This document shows positions 35,075 to 43,328 of a stretch of 62,341 nt of DNA, piece by piece. Origin of the DNA: Streptomyces hilarionis. Its GTDB lineage: Bacteria > Actinomycetota > Actinomycetes > Streptomycetales > Streptomycetaceae. The stretch covers positions 1 through 62,341 of the forward strand of contig NZ_JAHHIT010000060.1 in NCBI RefSeq assembly GCF_024539675.1, read 5' to 3'. The position numbers were made by a program, and so were the translations under genes. Under the pieces are notes generated by a model. That model was not told the origin of the DNA and ran no database searches. It was given only the letters and a program-made list of their open reading frames with translations. How positions within the stretch are numbered: position 1 is the stretch's first letter; every line of letters starts with the position of its first letter.

Positions 35075-35973
35075 GCCCGAACCGAATCCTCGTCCGGCCC
35101 CACCCAGATCAATGGCCTGGGGCCCGGCCGTGTGGCGGGATAGCCGCGGGTGAGTCGGCGGACCATGATGCCGATCATTGCCCAGCGGATCATGGTCTCG
35201 GAGCGGGCGGGGTGCTGCTCCTAGTCGCGGGCGAGGCGCCGGTGCGCGGTGATCCACGAGAAGGTGCGCTCGACGGCCCAGCGCTTGGGCTGGACCTGGA
35301 ATCCGTGCTGGTCCGGGTCCTTGCGCACGATTTCCAGCTCGCGGCCGAGGATCGCCCGGGCCCAGTCCACGAGACGGCCGGCGAAGCCCTGGTCGGCCCA
35401 GATCTTCTGAACTCCTGGACGGTCCAGCCGAGTCCAGAGCAGTGGGTGCTTCGCGCCGTCGCGGTCCTGGATGTTCGCGGCGACCACGTGGACGGCCAGG
35501 AGCAGACCGAGGGTGTCGGTGACAATGAACCGCTTGCGGCCCTTCACCTTCTTGCCCGCGTCGAAGCCCCTGGTGCCGGCGGGGACGGTGTCGGCAGTGC
35601 GCACGGACTGCGAGTCGATCAGCCCCGCGCTCGGCTCCACACTGCGGCCGTCAGCGGCCCGGACCTGGCCGCGCAGGGTGTCGTGGATCCGCTCGACGGT
35701 GCCGTCGTCGTGCCACCAGGTGAAGTACCAGTACACCGTCGGCCATGGCGGGAAGTCCTTGGGCAACTGCCGCCAGGCACACCCGGTGCGGACCACGTAG
35801 AAGATCGCATCCACGATCCGCCGACGCGGGTGCTTCTCACGTCGCCCACCCTTGGGACCCACCCGCGCAGGCGGCAGCAACGCCTCCACCAACGCCCACT
35901 GATCACCCGTCAAATCCAACGGAAACCCGCCCCCTGAACCACTCACGCCGGGCTCAACGCCCCCGCCAGTCAC
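35071..35973 (-). pseudogene. IS5-family transposase with in-frame TAG
   Basis: The frame from 35973 gives LDLTGDQWALVEALLPPARV, the first Asp in LIDSQSVR, the second in WADQGFAG and Glu in RWAVERTFS, ending HRRLARD-TAG at 35221-35223. The same frame continues EQHPARSETMIRWAMIGIMV, the usual C-terminus, to TGA 35071-35073. RDYEQHP is the expected sequence, so TAC changed to TAG. Only about 50 residues are lost, after all DDE residues, so weak activity cannot be excluded. Confidence 0.78.
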
Positions 35974-36139
35974 GGGACACGGCAGATCTCAAACACGGTC
36001 TCAGGGATTCGAAATGCGGTTGGATCGCGGGTAAGGGCGAGCCCACATTCAGCCCTGAATCGCCAAACTCAATTGGCGGCTACGACCGACGAATTCATAC
36101 CGAAAGGGCGGGTAGAGACCGCCAACGAGGCTATGAAAA

Positions 36140-37561
36140 TTAACCGTCGAAGAGATCCGCTTGCTCCCAGTGAGCTGGGGCTGGCTCGCCCGTATCAAGC
36201 AAGTTCCCAAGTTGCGCGGCATCTTCGGCATCCAAGCCCAGAATCAGTCGGAGAGTTGTGCCCAGCAGCTCAGCATATGGAACGAGTGCCCTCGCTCCTG
36301 GTGGACTGGCGGTCCTGCTGACGAAATTGCAGCGTAGGGGGACACGGGTGGAGGTGAGGGCTTGTGCTTCGACCACGCCTTCCTCCTGCCCCAACGCGGC
36401 GCTGATCCCATCCAGTTGCGGATCATGGGTCACATCTTCGCCCGGGGCGTCGTAGCCGATGCTGCGGTTGGTCATCAGCATCCGGATCGAGGTCAAGGGG
36501 ATGGCAAACCTGGCGGCCCGTTCCCTGACCTCGGCCAGCAGGGGCGCCTCGTACTCCTCTGGAGCATGGAGATCTTTACGGCTGGCAGCCAGGAAGGCCA
36601 CGAAGTCAGATCCGCGCAGGCCGAGATGTCCATCGTCGATGACCCAGCGCCAAGCGCCCCCGGCCCTTACAGTCTCCGATTCGACCACCATGCACACGTG
36701 CGCCTTCCATGCCTGCACTGCGCTGCGCATCAACCGTTGAAGGTTGGGTGTGTCCGTAATGTCGGTACGCAGCAGCGTCTTGGCGTCCACGAGCGGTCGG
36801 ATGCGACGCCAAAAAGCCTCATCCGTGATCTCCGGAGAGGAGAGGAGCAGGCTCAGCGAGGTCTCGTCGAGGGATGTCTGGTGGGGCACGTTGGCCGGGA
36901 ACTCGGACAACGAACGGCCGCTGCCCTGCCACATGGCCGCCATCAACGTGGACATGCGGCGCGACACATCAGGCACCGTGTGCCGAGAGACTTCGGAGAG
37001 AGCCAGCCGAGTGGGGTCGGCTTGGCCCTCACGGGCCGCCTCCACTCCCGAGCCGACCATCGACAGGAAGCGCTCTACCTGACGCTCCCCCATGATGCCG
37101 CGACCACCCTCGACGATCGCGTCGGATGCCAAAGCGGTCGGCGTCCGTGTAGGGGCGCGGGCAGGCAGCGCTCCAAGTCCGGAGGGTTCGAGCACAAGTG
37201 TGTGATGTTCCTCGGCGACGGTTTCCAGCTGGTCCCGTGCAGGCCCGGACCCGAGGCGGGCGAGTGGCACCACCAGCGGCTGCTGTTCACGCTCGAAGAG
37301 CTGAACATCCGATGCCAAGAGTTCAGGATCAGATGAGGCGCGAAGGTAGACGCGTCGTTCGGACTTGCGGGTGCCGGAGCTCCACGTCATCAACAGGTCT
37401 GGCACGTAGGTGTGGTTGAAGAAGTCCGTCCGCACGATCCGCGCGGTGGGGTAGACGTCCAGAAGACGCCGCTGGATCACATCCTTGACACGCTCGACCG
37501 CTTGCCGCGGATCGGGGTGGTCGAGAGCGCTGTCAATCTCCGGCGCCACCGGCGTCACCAT
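36140..37561 (-). CDS. Hypothetical protein, partner of nuclease-like protein
   Basis: 473 aa from ATG 37561; its start overlaps the end of the upstream nuclease-like gene by 7 bp, so the two are translationally coupled. The N-terminal 130 residues contain LDVYPTARIVRTDFFNHTYV, then PDLLMTWSSGTRKSERRVYL, which reads like a degenerate restriction-like fold. The rest is mostly helical, with the notable stretches LVDAKTLLRTDITDTPNLQR, WRWVIDDGHLGLRGSDFVAF and SIGYDAPGEDVTHDP. No signal peptide or TM helix. I do not recognise a family. The context (coupled to a PD-(D/E)XK-like gene on an island) suggests a two-gene defence or conflict module. Confidence 0.7.
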   Translation of the reverse strand: MVTPVAPEIDSALDHPDPRQAVERVKDVIQRRLLDVYPTARIVRTDFFNHTYVPDLLMTWSSGTRKSERRVYLRASSDPELLASDVQLFEREQQPLVVPLARLGSGPARDQLETVAEEHHTLVLEPSGLGALPARAPTRTPTALASDAIVEGGRGIMGERQVERFLSMVGSGVEAAREGQADPTRLALSEVSRHTVPDVSRRMSTLMAAMWQGSGRSLSEFPANVPHQTSLDETSLSLLLSSPEITDEAFWRRIRPLVDAKTLLRTDITDTPNLQRLMRSAVQAWKAHVCMVVESETVRAGGAWRWVIDDGHLGLRGSDFVAFLAASRKDLHAPEEYEAPLLAEVRERAARFAIPLTSIRMLMTNRSIGYDAPGEDVTHDPQLDGISAALGQEEGVVEAQALTSTRVPLRCNFVSRTASPPGARALVPYAELLGTTLRLILGLDAEDAAQLGNLLDTGEPAPAHWEQADLFDG

Positions 37562-38163
37562 GACGACCTCCCCTGGCTGTTGTAGAAGTTGGCGACGACT
37601 CCACGCCAGTCGTCCAGCGGTACCAGCTTCTCCTGCTTCTCTGACATCACGACCAGCCAGAGCCGCTTGGACAAGTCCTCCACAAGCTCGTCCTTGATCG
37701 ACTCGGCAGCCGCTTCCGGATCCTCGATGCCGAAGATCCGCAGCGACTCCGCAAGCACGGCCTCGCGGATCATCTGCGGGCTGGTGAGTAGATCCCAGTC
37801 ATTGGCACGGAAGGGAGCCCAACTGATCCACATGTAGTGGTCGCCGAGCATGTACTCCTGGCTCAGTGCCACGTAACACTTGGCCAGGAAGCTCTTGTAA
37901 GCGGGGCCCTGATCGCTCGCGTTCCTGCGCCACTTCACCTCGGCGCAGAACATCTGGCCGTCCCACTCGCCGCCCCGCATCATCCCGCCGAGGTCGTACG
38001 AGAAGGGCCTCTCGTTCCCGTTCGGCCACCGCAAGGTGAGCTTCCGCGCCCACGCACCATCGACGTTGGTGTAGGACTGCGACACACGCATGGTGCCCTC
38101 AAGCCACCGCTTGACCCGCTGCACCGCCTCGGCGCCCTTGACGTGCTCTTCTTCACCCGGCAC
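37555..38163 (-). CDS. PD-(D/E)XK nuclease-like protein
   Basis: 202 aa from GTG 38163. The core reads FSYDLGG (Asp), then GQMFCAEVKWRRN (E-x-K) followed by YKSFLAKCYVALSQ, a helix with conserved-looking lysine and glutamine, which matches the D-x(n)-ExK order of restriction-like nucleases. The remainder is helical. No Shine-Dalgarno is visible; TACTCT lies just upstream and translation may be leaderless. It is the first gene of a coupled pair with the 473-aa protein. A DNA-cleaving or DNA-end-binding role is inferred from fold only. Confidence 0.65.
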   Translation of the reverse strand: MPGEEEHVKGAEAVQRVKRWLEGTMRVSQSYTNVDGAWARKLTLRWPNGNERPFSYDLGGMMRGGEWDGQMFCAEVKWRRNASDQGPAYKSFLAKCYVALSQEYMLGDHYMWISWAPFRANDWDLLTSPQMIREAVLAESLRIFGIEDPEAAAESIKDELVEDLSKRLWLVVMSEKQEKLVPLDDWRGVVANFYNSQGRSSW

Positions 38164-38328
38164 GACGTAAGAGTATCTTTACGTACCATCTCCGATACAG
38201 AGGGCGAGGAATCTGGCAGTGTTCACACGTGGTCGTCGGCCACCACCACGGCTGCTGTCCCTGTCTCGGCCGCGAGGCCACGGAACTCGTTCAAGCGAGC
38301 GCCCCATGAACGATTTCACCCTCAGTAC

Positions 38329-39675
38329 TCATCGTCCAGCCTGCCGCTCAGGCCGGTGCGGACGCCAGCCCTTCAGATACGGCTGAAGTTCATCCGGCGC
38401 CGGATCACGCGGAGTCGGCATGCCCGGAGGGTTAAGCAGCGGGTCGATTCCCCGCGCATACGATCGTGCCCACTCCAGCCAGAGTCGCGGCGAATGCAGG
38501 GTCTGCTCGCCCAAGTCCCCGTCCAGCTCAGCGAGACGACGCTCCAGGGCGTCGCAGTACTCACCGATCACGACGGCTTCCCGCCAGCGACCGGCCTCCT
38601 CACGCAGCACCTCGGCGAACTGCTCCCGGACGGCAGGCTCCTTGGCTTCCTCCATGGCCTCCCGCCAGCGCACTGCACGCTGTTCTCTTGCGCGCTCCTC
38701 GCTCTCCATGCGCCGGGCGTCTTCCACCGCTCGCGCCTCGATCTCCCCGAGAACCAGCCCCAGAGATTGTTCGAGGGTCCGGCTCTTGCGGTCCCGCCAG
38801 CGGCCGGGTCTGTCGGTCAGCCCGCGGGCGATCTCCACGACGAGACGTGAGGACCTTTCCGGATCGGTGGACTCGGGAAACTCCTGCCTGATGGTGACCG
38901 GATACGCGAAGCCGTCGACAACGACGTCCATCCCGCCCTCGCGCGGGCGGTAGGACGACCCGACCTTCCGCACCCCGTGGCCTCGCCGTGCCGCTTCAAC
39001 AGCCATCCCTTGGAGCATCAGAAGCGATCTGCGGCGCAACGCAGTCGGCATCACCAGCCGGCTCGCGTCATCCCTGAGTGCAGCTACAACTGAGTGAAGG
39101 GATGCCAGCCGCGTAGGCACCCTGACCGCCGAAGCACCTGTCTTCGGTCGCTGACTCCGGGCATTGGGATGCGGGCCCTCCGCGAGGAAGAACTCCAGGC
39201 CGGCCAGACCGTACGGCACCTTTTCGATGCGCTTCCCCTCCGGCTCCATGCCGTGCCGCTTCGCGTAATTGACCACCCGCCGCCATTCCGCGATCTCCTC
39301 ATCATCGGCATGGGCGAAGCGAACGTGTCCTTCAGCGAGGAGCCGTTCGACCAACTCACGAGCTTTCGCCCGCCGCGCACGGGCGACGGGCCGCTCGCCG
39401 TACGACGCCGAAGACACGACGCGCTCCGACGGGCCACCGCGGTGGGCGGGCTCCGCGTCGTCAGGATGGCGGCCATGACGGAGATAGAACCGGCCAGCCT
39501 CCGTGATCTCCGCCCGGGCAGCACCGCCGTCCCTGTGCACCGTCAACAGCCCACGGTCACGCAGGGCGTACGCCGAGCGCCAATCCCTCGGCGCCCAAGC
39601 TCCGGGTTCCTCACCGGCCGCGAGCCGCTGAAGAAGCGCGCGCTGCCGTTCATTCGGAGCAGGCCGTCGTTCCAT
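38329..39675 (-). CDS. Hypothetical winged-helix-start protein
   Basis: 448 aa from ATG 39675 (MERRPAPNERQRALLQRLAA); the frame is open for 9 more codons upstream. Residues 1-60 look like a winged helix (DWRSAYALRDRGLLTVHRDG). A charged central region contains EWRRVVNYAKRHGMEPEGKR, and a long coiled coil covers about 280-390 (EARRMESEERAREQRAVRWR). The C-terminus is HSPRLWLEWARSYARGIDPL. Similar proteins are common as hypotheticals in Streptomyces accessory regions. A decayed relative of its N-terminus seems to lie at 43.6-43.96 kb near the right island end. Function unknown; nucleic-acid binding is plausible. Confidence 0.65.
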   Translation of the reverse strand: MERRPAPNERQRALLQRLAAGEEPGAWAPRDWRSAYALRDRGLLTVHRDGGAARAEITEAGRFYLRHGRHPDDAEPAHRGGPSERVVSSASYGERPVARARRAKARELVERLLAEGHVRFAHADDEEIAEWRRVVNYAKRHGMEPEGKRIEKVPYGLAGLEFFLAEGPHPNARSQRPKTGASAVRVPTRLASLHSVVAALRDDASRLVMPTALRRRSLLMLQGMAVEAARRGHGVRKVGSSYRPREGGMDVVVDGFAYPVTIRQEFPESTDPERSSRLVVEIARGLTDRPGRWRDRKSRTLEQSLGLVLGEIEARAVEDARRMESEERAREQRAVRWREAMEEAKEPAVREQFAEVLREEAGRWREAVVIGEYCDALERRLAELDGDLGEQTLHSPRLWLEWARSYARGIDPLLNPPGMPTPRDPAPDELQPYLKGWRPHRPERQAGR

Positions 39676-39954
39676 GGAGTCCAGCCCACACCGCGCAGGC
39701 ACGTCCTGTACAGACCCGAAAGGGCGGCTCCCTGCCGTGGGAGTCCCCCGCGGGCTGCTCTGGGACTTCCGGCCGCATCGCCGAGAGCGTCAGCAGCCCT
39801 CAACACCCCACCGACACTCGCCACATCAACAGGGCCTGACATGCCCAAAAGCCGCCTGACACCCCATTAGAACGAGCGTCAAATGAGCGTCACGAGCGTC
39901 ATTTCAGCGTCAAGATATCGCCCGTAACGCCCACACCGCACATAATGCGCACGC
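39676..39954. other. Gap with clustered GAGCGTCA octamers
   Basis: No gene. Four GAGCGTCA-type octamers lie at 39874, 39885, 39894 and 39905 (the last CAGCGTCA), spaced 11, 9 and 11 bp, about one helical turn, with a further single copy near 39784. TCTGGGACTTCCGG at about 39760 recurs near both island ends (about 2045 and 43935). This looks like a protein-binding array or recombination arm. Confidence 0.5.
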
Positions 39955-40178
39955 ACAAAACCGCAGGTCAGGCACCCTTCGCGGCCGGCTCAAGCACCGC
40001 CACGCACTCCACATGATGCGTCATCGGAAAGATGTCAGCCTGAACGAGTCACGGAAAAGATCAGGTCAGGACCTGTTTCTCGGCTCGCTGCCCCGCGTGC
40101 GGGCGCCCAGGGCGTCAAACGAGTGTCACGACCAACAGTCCATCCCTCCTCTCCGGCGGAACAGGCTGCCACGACCAG
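39955..40178 (+). repeat. R3, third and best preserved island repeat
   Basis: The minus strand from 40046 to 39968 reads VQADIFPMTHHVECVAVLEP, then AAKGA-stop, the C-terminal tail of a TrmA/RumA-type methyltransferase. It is followed on the plus strand by the GCGTCAAACGAGTGTCA pair, CAGTCCATCCCTCCTCTCCG and GGCGGAACAGGCTGCCACGA. About 90 bp later the intact AbiEii-partner gene begins. Confidence 0.75.
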
Positions 40179-40266
40179 TCCTCTTCCACCAGCCCGCTCC
40201 CGCTCGCTCCGGACGTAGGCTCACGCCTCATGGCCTCACCGCTTCTGGGGCCGCCATAATGGAGTC

Positions 40267-40659
40267 ATGCCCTCCAGCCCACAGCGTCCCTCCCCCACGC
40301 CGAGCGACCTCTCGGGCGCGGTCGCCGAGGACCTCGCGCTGTACCGGGAGAAGTTCCGGCGACGTCTGCCGGAGTCGCTGGACGAGTTGCACGGCCCGAC
40401 CCAGGGGGTCGTGGAGCTGCCGCTGCACCTGGCCTGGTCGGGGATGACCTCATACGACATGAGCAAGCCCCGCCAGCGCATGGGCCTGTACCGCACCGTC
40501 CTGCACGAGGGCCTGCACGACGACCTGCCCCGCTACCTCAACCGGGACCTGCTCCTCCAACTGTGGCCGGTGCTGCGCACACTCGTCGGTCACACCGTGC
40601 GCAACGTATGGGAAGACGCCTTCCCGCAGCTCGCCTCTCGCACCCGGGCAGCCGCGTGA
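40267..40659 (+). CDS. Partner protein of AbiEii-type nucleotidyltransferase
   Basis: 130 aa from ATG 40267 (MPSSPQRPSPTPSDLSGAVA). The conserved core is VVELPLHLAWSGMTSYDMSK, then PRQRMGLYRTVLHEGLHDDL and LQLWPVLRTLVGHTVRNVWE. Its TGA overlaps the GTG of the nucleotidyltransferase gene (GTGA). The pair recurs in Streptomyces, and its position upstream of an AbiEii-like gene suggests an antitoxin or cofactor, though I cannot assign a DNA-binding fold. A truncated second copy lies at 14018-14280. The gene itself is intact while its toxin partner is broken. Confidence 0.65.
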   Translation: MPSSPQRPSPTPSDLSGAVAEDLALYREKFRRRLPESLDELHGPTQGVVELPLHLAWSGMTSYDMSKPRQRMGLYRTVLHEGLHDDLPRYLNRDLLLQLWPVLRTLVGHTVRNVWEDAFPQLASRTRAAA

Positions 40660-41185
40660 CGGACATGCCGGAGCTGCACACGCGGCTCCTGGCGGATGTA
40701 ATCGCGCTCGGCTCCCCGTATCCCCTGGTTCGCTGGAGACCGCCCCGCTGTCCGCCCGCTTCACCGTGACTGACCCGGCCACCGGACAGGAATGCGAAAT
40801 CGACATCCTCAAGGAGATCTTCTGGCGGCCAGTCGCCCAGAGCCCCTACGGGCCCGTCCTCGCGGAGGAGGACGTGATCGGGACCAAGGTCCGCGCCCTC
40901 GCCGACCGCGGAGCGCCCCGCGACCTGATCGACGTGTTCGCAGCCTCCCACCGCTGGACCAACGCCGAGCTCGAGGAGTTCGGCCGCCGCCACGCCCGCG
41001 GGCGCTTCGAACGCGAGGACCTGCAGGCGAACCTTACGGGCGCCGAGTGGACCGACGACGAAGCCTTCGCCGCCTATGGGCTCGACGACGCCGCCATCAC
41101 CGCACTCCGCGCTTGGGCCTTGGAGTGGGCCGACGACCTCGCGGCCCGTCTCCTGGAAGAAGCCCGTGATCCGGACATCGACTGA
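40656..41185 (+). pseudogene. AbiEii/AbiGii-type nucleotidyltransferase with internal deletion
   Basis: GTG 40656 starts MTDMPELHTRLLADVIALGS and then PYPLV. The DNA then jumps to the codons for LETAPLSARFTVTDPATGQE, out of frame, and the remainder (EIDILKEIFWRPVA, EEDVIGTKVRALADRG, DLIDVFAAS) is open to 41185. The missing block of roughly 120-150 bp is the part that normally carries the catalytic GG-x-x-x-x-x-H-x-L-x-R-x-T/D-D-x-D strand of these toxins. The nucleotide-transfer centre is therefore gone, and the shortened ORF from 40766 can only make the C-terminal helical part. A dead toxin beside a living partner gene fits post-addiction decay. Confidence 0.75.
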
Positions 41186-41516
41186 TCACGTCGGGACAAG
41201 ATCAGAGCAAGAGCCCAGAAATGAGCAGGTAGGGACAGCAGTCGGTCGCGGGCTTGCCCGACGACAAGCGCGCCGGGCAGGCCCTTGGTGTGCAACTGCG
41301 TCGAAGCACAGCTTCGTCCGTACCATCTTGACCTGGCACCGGACGCCGATTTCGACGCGGCCTGGAGGACACCGGACCAGCGTCGCCCAGACGAGACGGA
41401 TCTAGTGCTCTGACCGCATAGGTTCGCCGGGGTGGCGGCGTCGGTGCTCGGACGGGCTGGGCTCGGTGTGCGAAGAATTTGAGCGGTCGCGGAGCCGATC
41501 AAACTAGGCTCCCAGC

Positions 41517-42149
41517 ATGTCTGGTCCGACGTTGGTGATCGAGTTGGCGGAGCCCCTCTCCCCGGCTGCGCTGCGGGAGTTCCGCGCGTCGATGGTGGGG
41601 CTCTCCTCCCACTTCGCCGAAAAGCGGCCCGGATTCTTCGACGTCAACGTGCCCGCAGAGCGACTGGGCGTCGAGGACAGGCGGGAGAAGGACTGGCGAA
41701 AGCCGTTCCCGCTTCCACTCCTCGGCAACACCATCGCGGACGAGGAGCTCGCAGCCCTGGTGGGATTCAATCCGCAGCGCGAGGACTGGCGTCGGCCCTT
41801 CCTGGTCTACTTGATGGGGCCGGGGGTCGGCGACGAGAGCACCTTCGAGGCTGAGCACGCGGACGAGCCCGAGGTGGAGGCCATCCTCGGCTTCAGACCG
41901 ACCCATGCCGTCAATGTCAGCGCCTGCTGCAATCGCGAGATCGACCACGTGGCCACGGCCCTGCTGACCGCCGCTGTCATGGACGTCATCGGGGGCGTGG
42001 CCAATGTCGAGCTGCTGGATGGACAGGCGTCGGTCGTCGCTGGCCTTCCGGGGGTGTTGGGGATCGCGGGCGACGACTGGATGGCTCTGGGATCGGCGGA
42101 GTTCCTGCGGGCCTGGGTTGGGCACCCCACCTTCCGGCTGGTCAAGTAG
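41517..42149 (+). CDS. DUF6368 family protein, IS630 cargo
   Basis: 210 aa from ATG 41517 (MSGPTLVIELAEPLSPAALR). Typical family elements are FDVNVPAERLGVED near residue 40 and a conserved C-terminal half, MDVIGGVANVELLDGQ, VVAGLPGVLGIA and EFLRAWVGHPTFRLVK. It is a soluble alpha/beta protein of unknown function; similar single-domain proteins are often encoded near toxin or mobile loci in Streptomyces, which hints at an immunity-type role (inference). It starts 85 bp inside the left IS repeat and is convergent with the transposase (61 bp between stops), so it belongs to the transposable unit. Confidence 0.75.
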   Translation: MSGPTLVIELAEPLSPAALREFRASMVGLSSHFAEKRPGFFDVNVPAERLGVEDRREKDWRKPFPLPLLGNTIADEELAALVGFNPQREDWRRPFLVYLMGPGVGDESTFEAEHADEPEVEAILGFRPTHAVNVSACCNREIDHVATALLTAAVMDVIGGVANVELLDGQASVVAGLPGVLGIAGDDWMALGSAEFLRAWVGHPTFRLVK

Positions 42150-42209
42150 CCCAGACGGATTCGCTGCGGAGGTGGTGCTGTGACCTGGAACGCTCGCCAT
42201 GTTGTCTGA

Positions 42210-43328
42210 TCATGCGGCGAGAGGGGGTCGGCCGCCCCAGCGGATGCCTTTCTCGCTGCGGATGCGGGCGCGTTCCTTGCGTTCGGCGGCCAGGACGTCG
42301 CGGTGGCGGGCGTTGGCGTTGCGCCAGCGGAGGTAGGCGTGCAAGGTCCGGGTCTGAACGGGGTGGTTGGCGTGGTGGGAGTTGGCGATGGTGAACTGCC
42401 GCAGCGGTCCGAAGTGCGCTTCGATCGGGTTCGCCCACGAGGCGTAGGTCGGGGTGAAGCACAACTCGACCCTGTGTTTCTTCGCCCAGCGTCGGATGTC
42501 GGTGCCCTGGTGGGCGGACACGTTGTCCAGGATCACGTAGAGCGGTGCGCCGTCGGGCCGGGCGGCGCGGATCGACTTCAGCGCGGCCAGTGTGTTCACG
42601 GCTCCCTTTTTGCGGCGGTTCACGCCCCACAACGTGTCGTCGCCGATCGAGTAGCAGCCGTGGAAGTACCGGACTCCGTGGGTGCGGTGGTAAGTGGCCG
42701 GCAGCCGGTCGGGACGCCCTTGTTCGGCCCAGCCCGAGCCCGCGGTGGGCCGAATCCCGAGCGGGCCGAACTCGTCGAACGCAAAGACCCGGTCCGGGAA
42801 ACGGTCCAGGACTTCCTCGATGCGGTCGAGCTTGGCGTCGCGCTCGGGGTCCGGGGACTCCTTCCACGTCTTGGTGCGCTGGAAGGTGATGCCGCGGCGG
42901 GCGAGCAGGCACCGTAACGCCTCGCGGCCGATGTGGATCACCCGGCCGTGCACTTTGCGCAGGTAGGCGACCAGCTTGCGCAGCGACCAGCGGGTGAACG
43001 ACTGGCCGAGCTTCGCCGGTCGTGTGGTGGCCGTCGCGATGACGAAGTCCTTGTCGTTATCGCTGAGTCGGCGGGGACGGCCTCCCGCCCATTGAGGGTC
43101 CAGGCAGGCCAGGCCGATCTCGTTGAAGCGGTGGATCACGTCCCGGACGGTGTCCTCGTCGGCCTGCACCAGCTGGGCGATCGCTGGCACCCGGTTCCCG
43201 CCGGCCGAGGCCAGCAGCATCATCGCCCGCCGGTAACGCACCGAACTGGTGCTGCCCCGGCGCACGATCTGCTGCAGCTTCTGCCCCTCCTGGTCGGTAA
43301 GTCTGCGCACACGGACAGGATCGGCCAC
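42210..43328 (-). CDS. IS630-family transposase
   Basis: 372 aa from GTG 43328, chosen for GGAGG 4-5 nt upstream; the frame stays open to a GTG at 43382. An HTH region (GNRVPAIAQLVQADEDTVRD) precedes the DDE domain: Asp in FAFDEFGPLG, Asp in LYVILDNVSAHQG and Glu in WANPIEAHFGPL, with LRWRNANARHRDVL near the C-terminus. No stop or frameshift interrupts it, in contrast to the other three IS transposases here. It catalyses cut-and-paste insertion at TA. Confidence 0.88.
   Translation of the reverse strand: MADPVRVRRLTDQEGQKLQQIVRRGSTSSVRYRRAMMLLASAGGNRVPAIAQLVQADEDTVRDVIHRFNEIGLACLDPQWAGGRPRRLSDNDKDFVIATATTRPAKLGQSFTRWSLRKLVAYLRKVHGRVIHIGREALRCLLARRGITFQRTKTWKESPDPERDAKLDRIEEVLDRFPDRVFAFDEFGPLGIRPTAGSGWAEQGRPDRLPATYHRTHGVRYFHGCYSIGDDTLWGVNRRKKGAVNTLAALKSIRAARPDGAPLYVILDNVSAHQGTDIRRWAKKHRVELCFTPTYASWANPIEAHFGPLRQFTIANSHHANHPVQTRTLHAYLRWRNANARHRDVLAAERKERARIRSEKGIRWGGRPPLAA

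Larger units (their letters stand above)
34491..36001 (-). mobile_element. IS5-like element carrying an SMI1/KNR4 gene
   Basis: Perfect 18-bp inverted repeats AGACCGTGTTTGAGATCT lie at 34491-34508 and (reversed) 35984-36001. Inside are an IS5-type transposase with one stop codon and an SMI1/KNR4 gene whose TAG uses the inner edge of the left repeat. Length 1.51 kb against about 0.9-1.0 kb for plain relatives. The element sits 13 bp beyond the ISKra4 right end, so the two are adjacent insertions. Confidence 0.7.
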
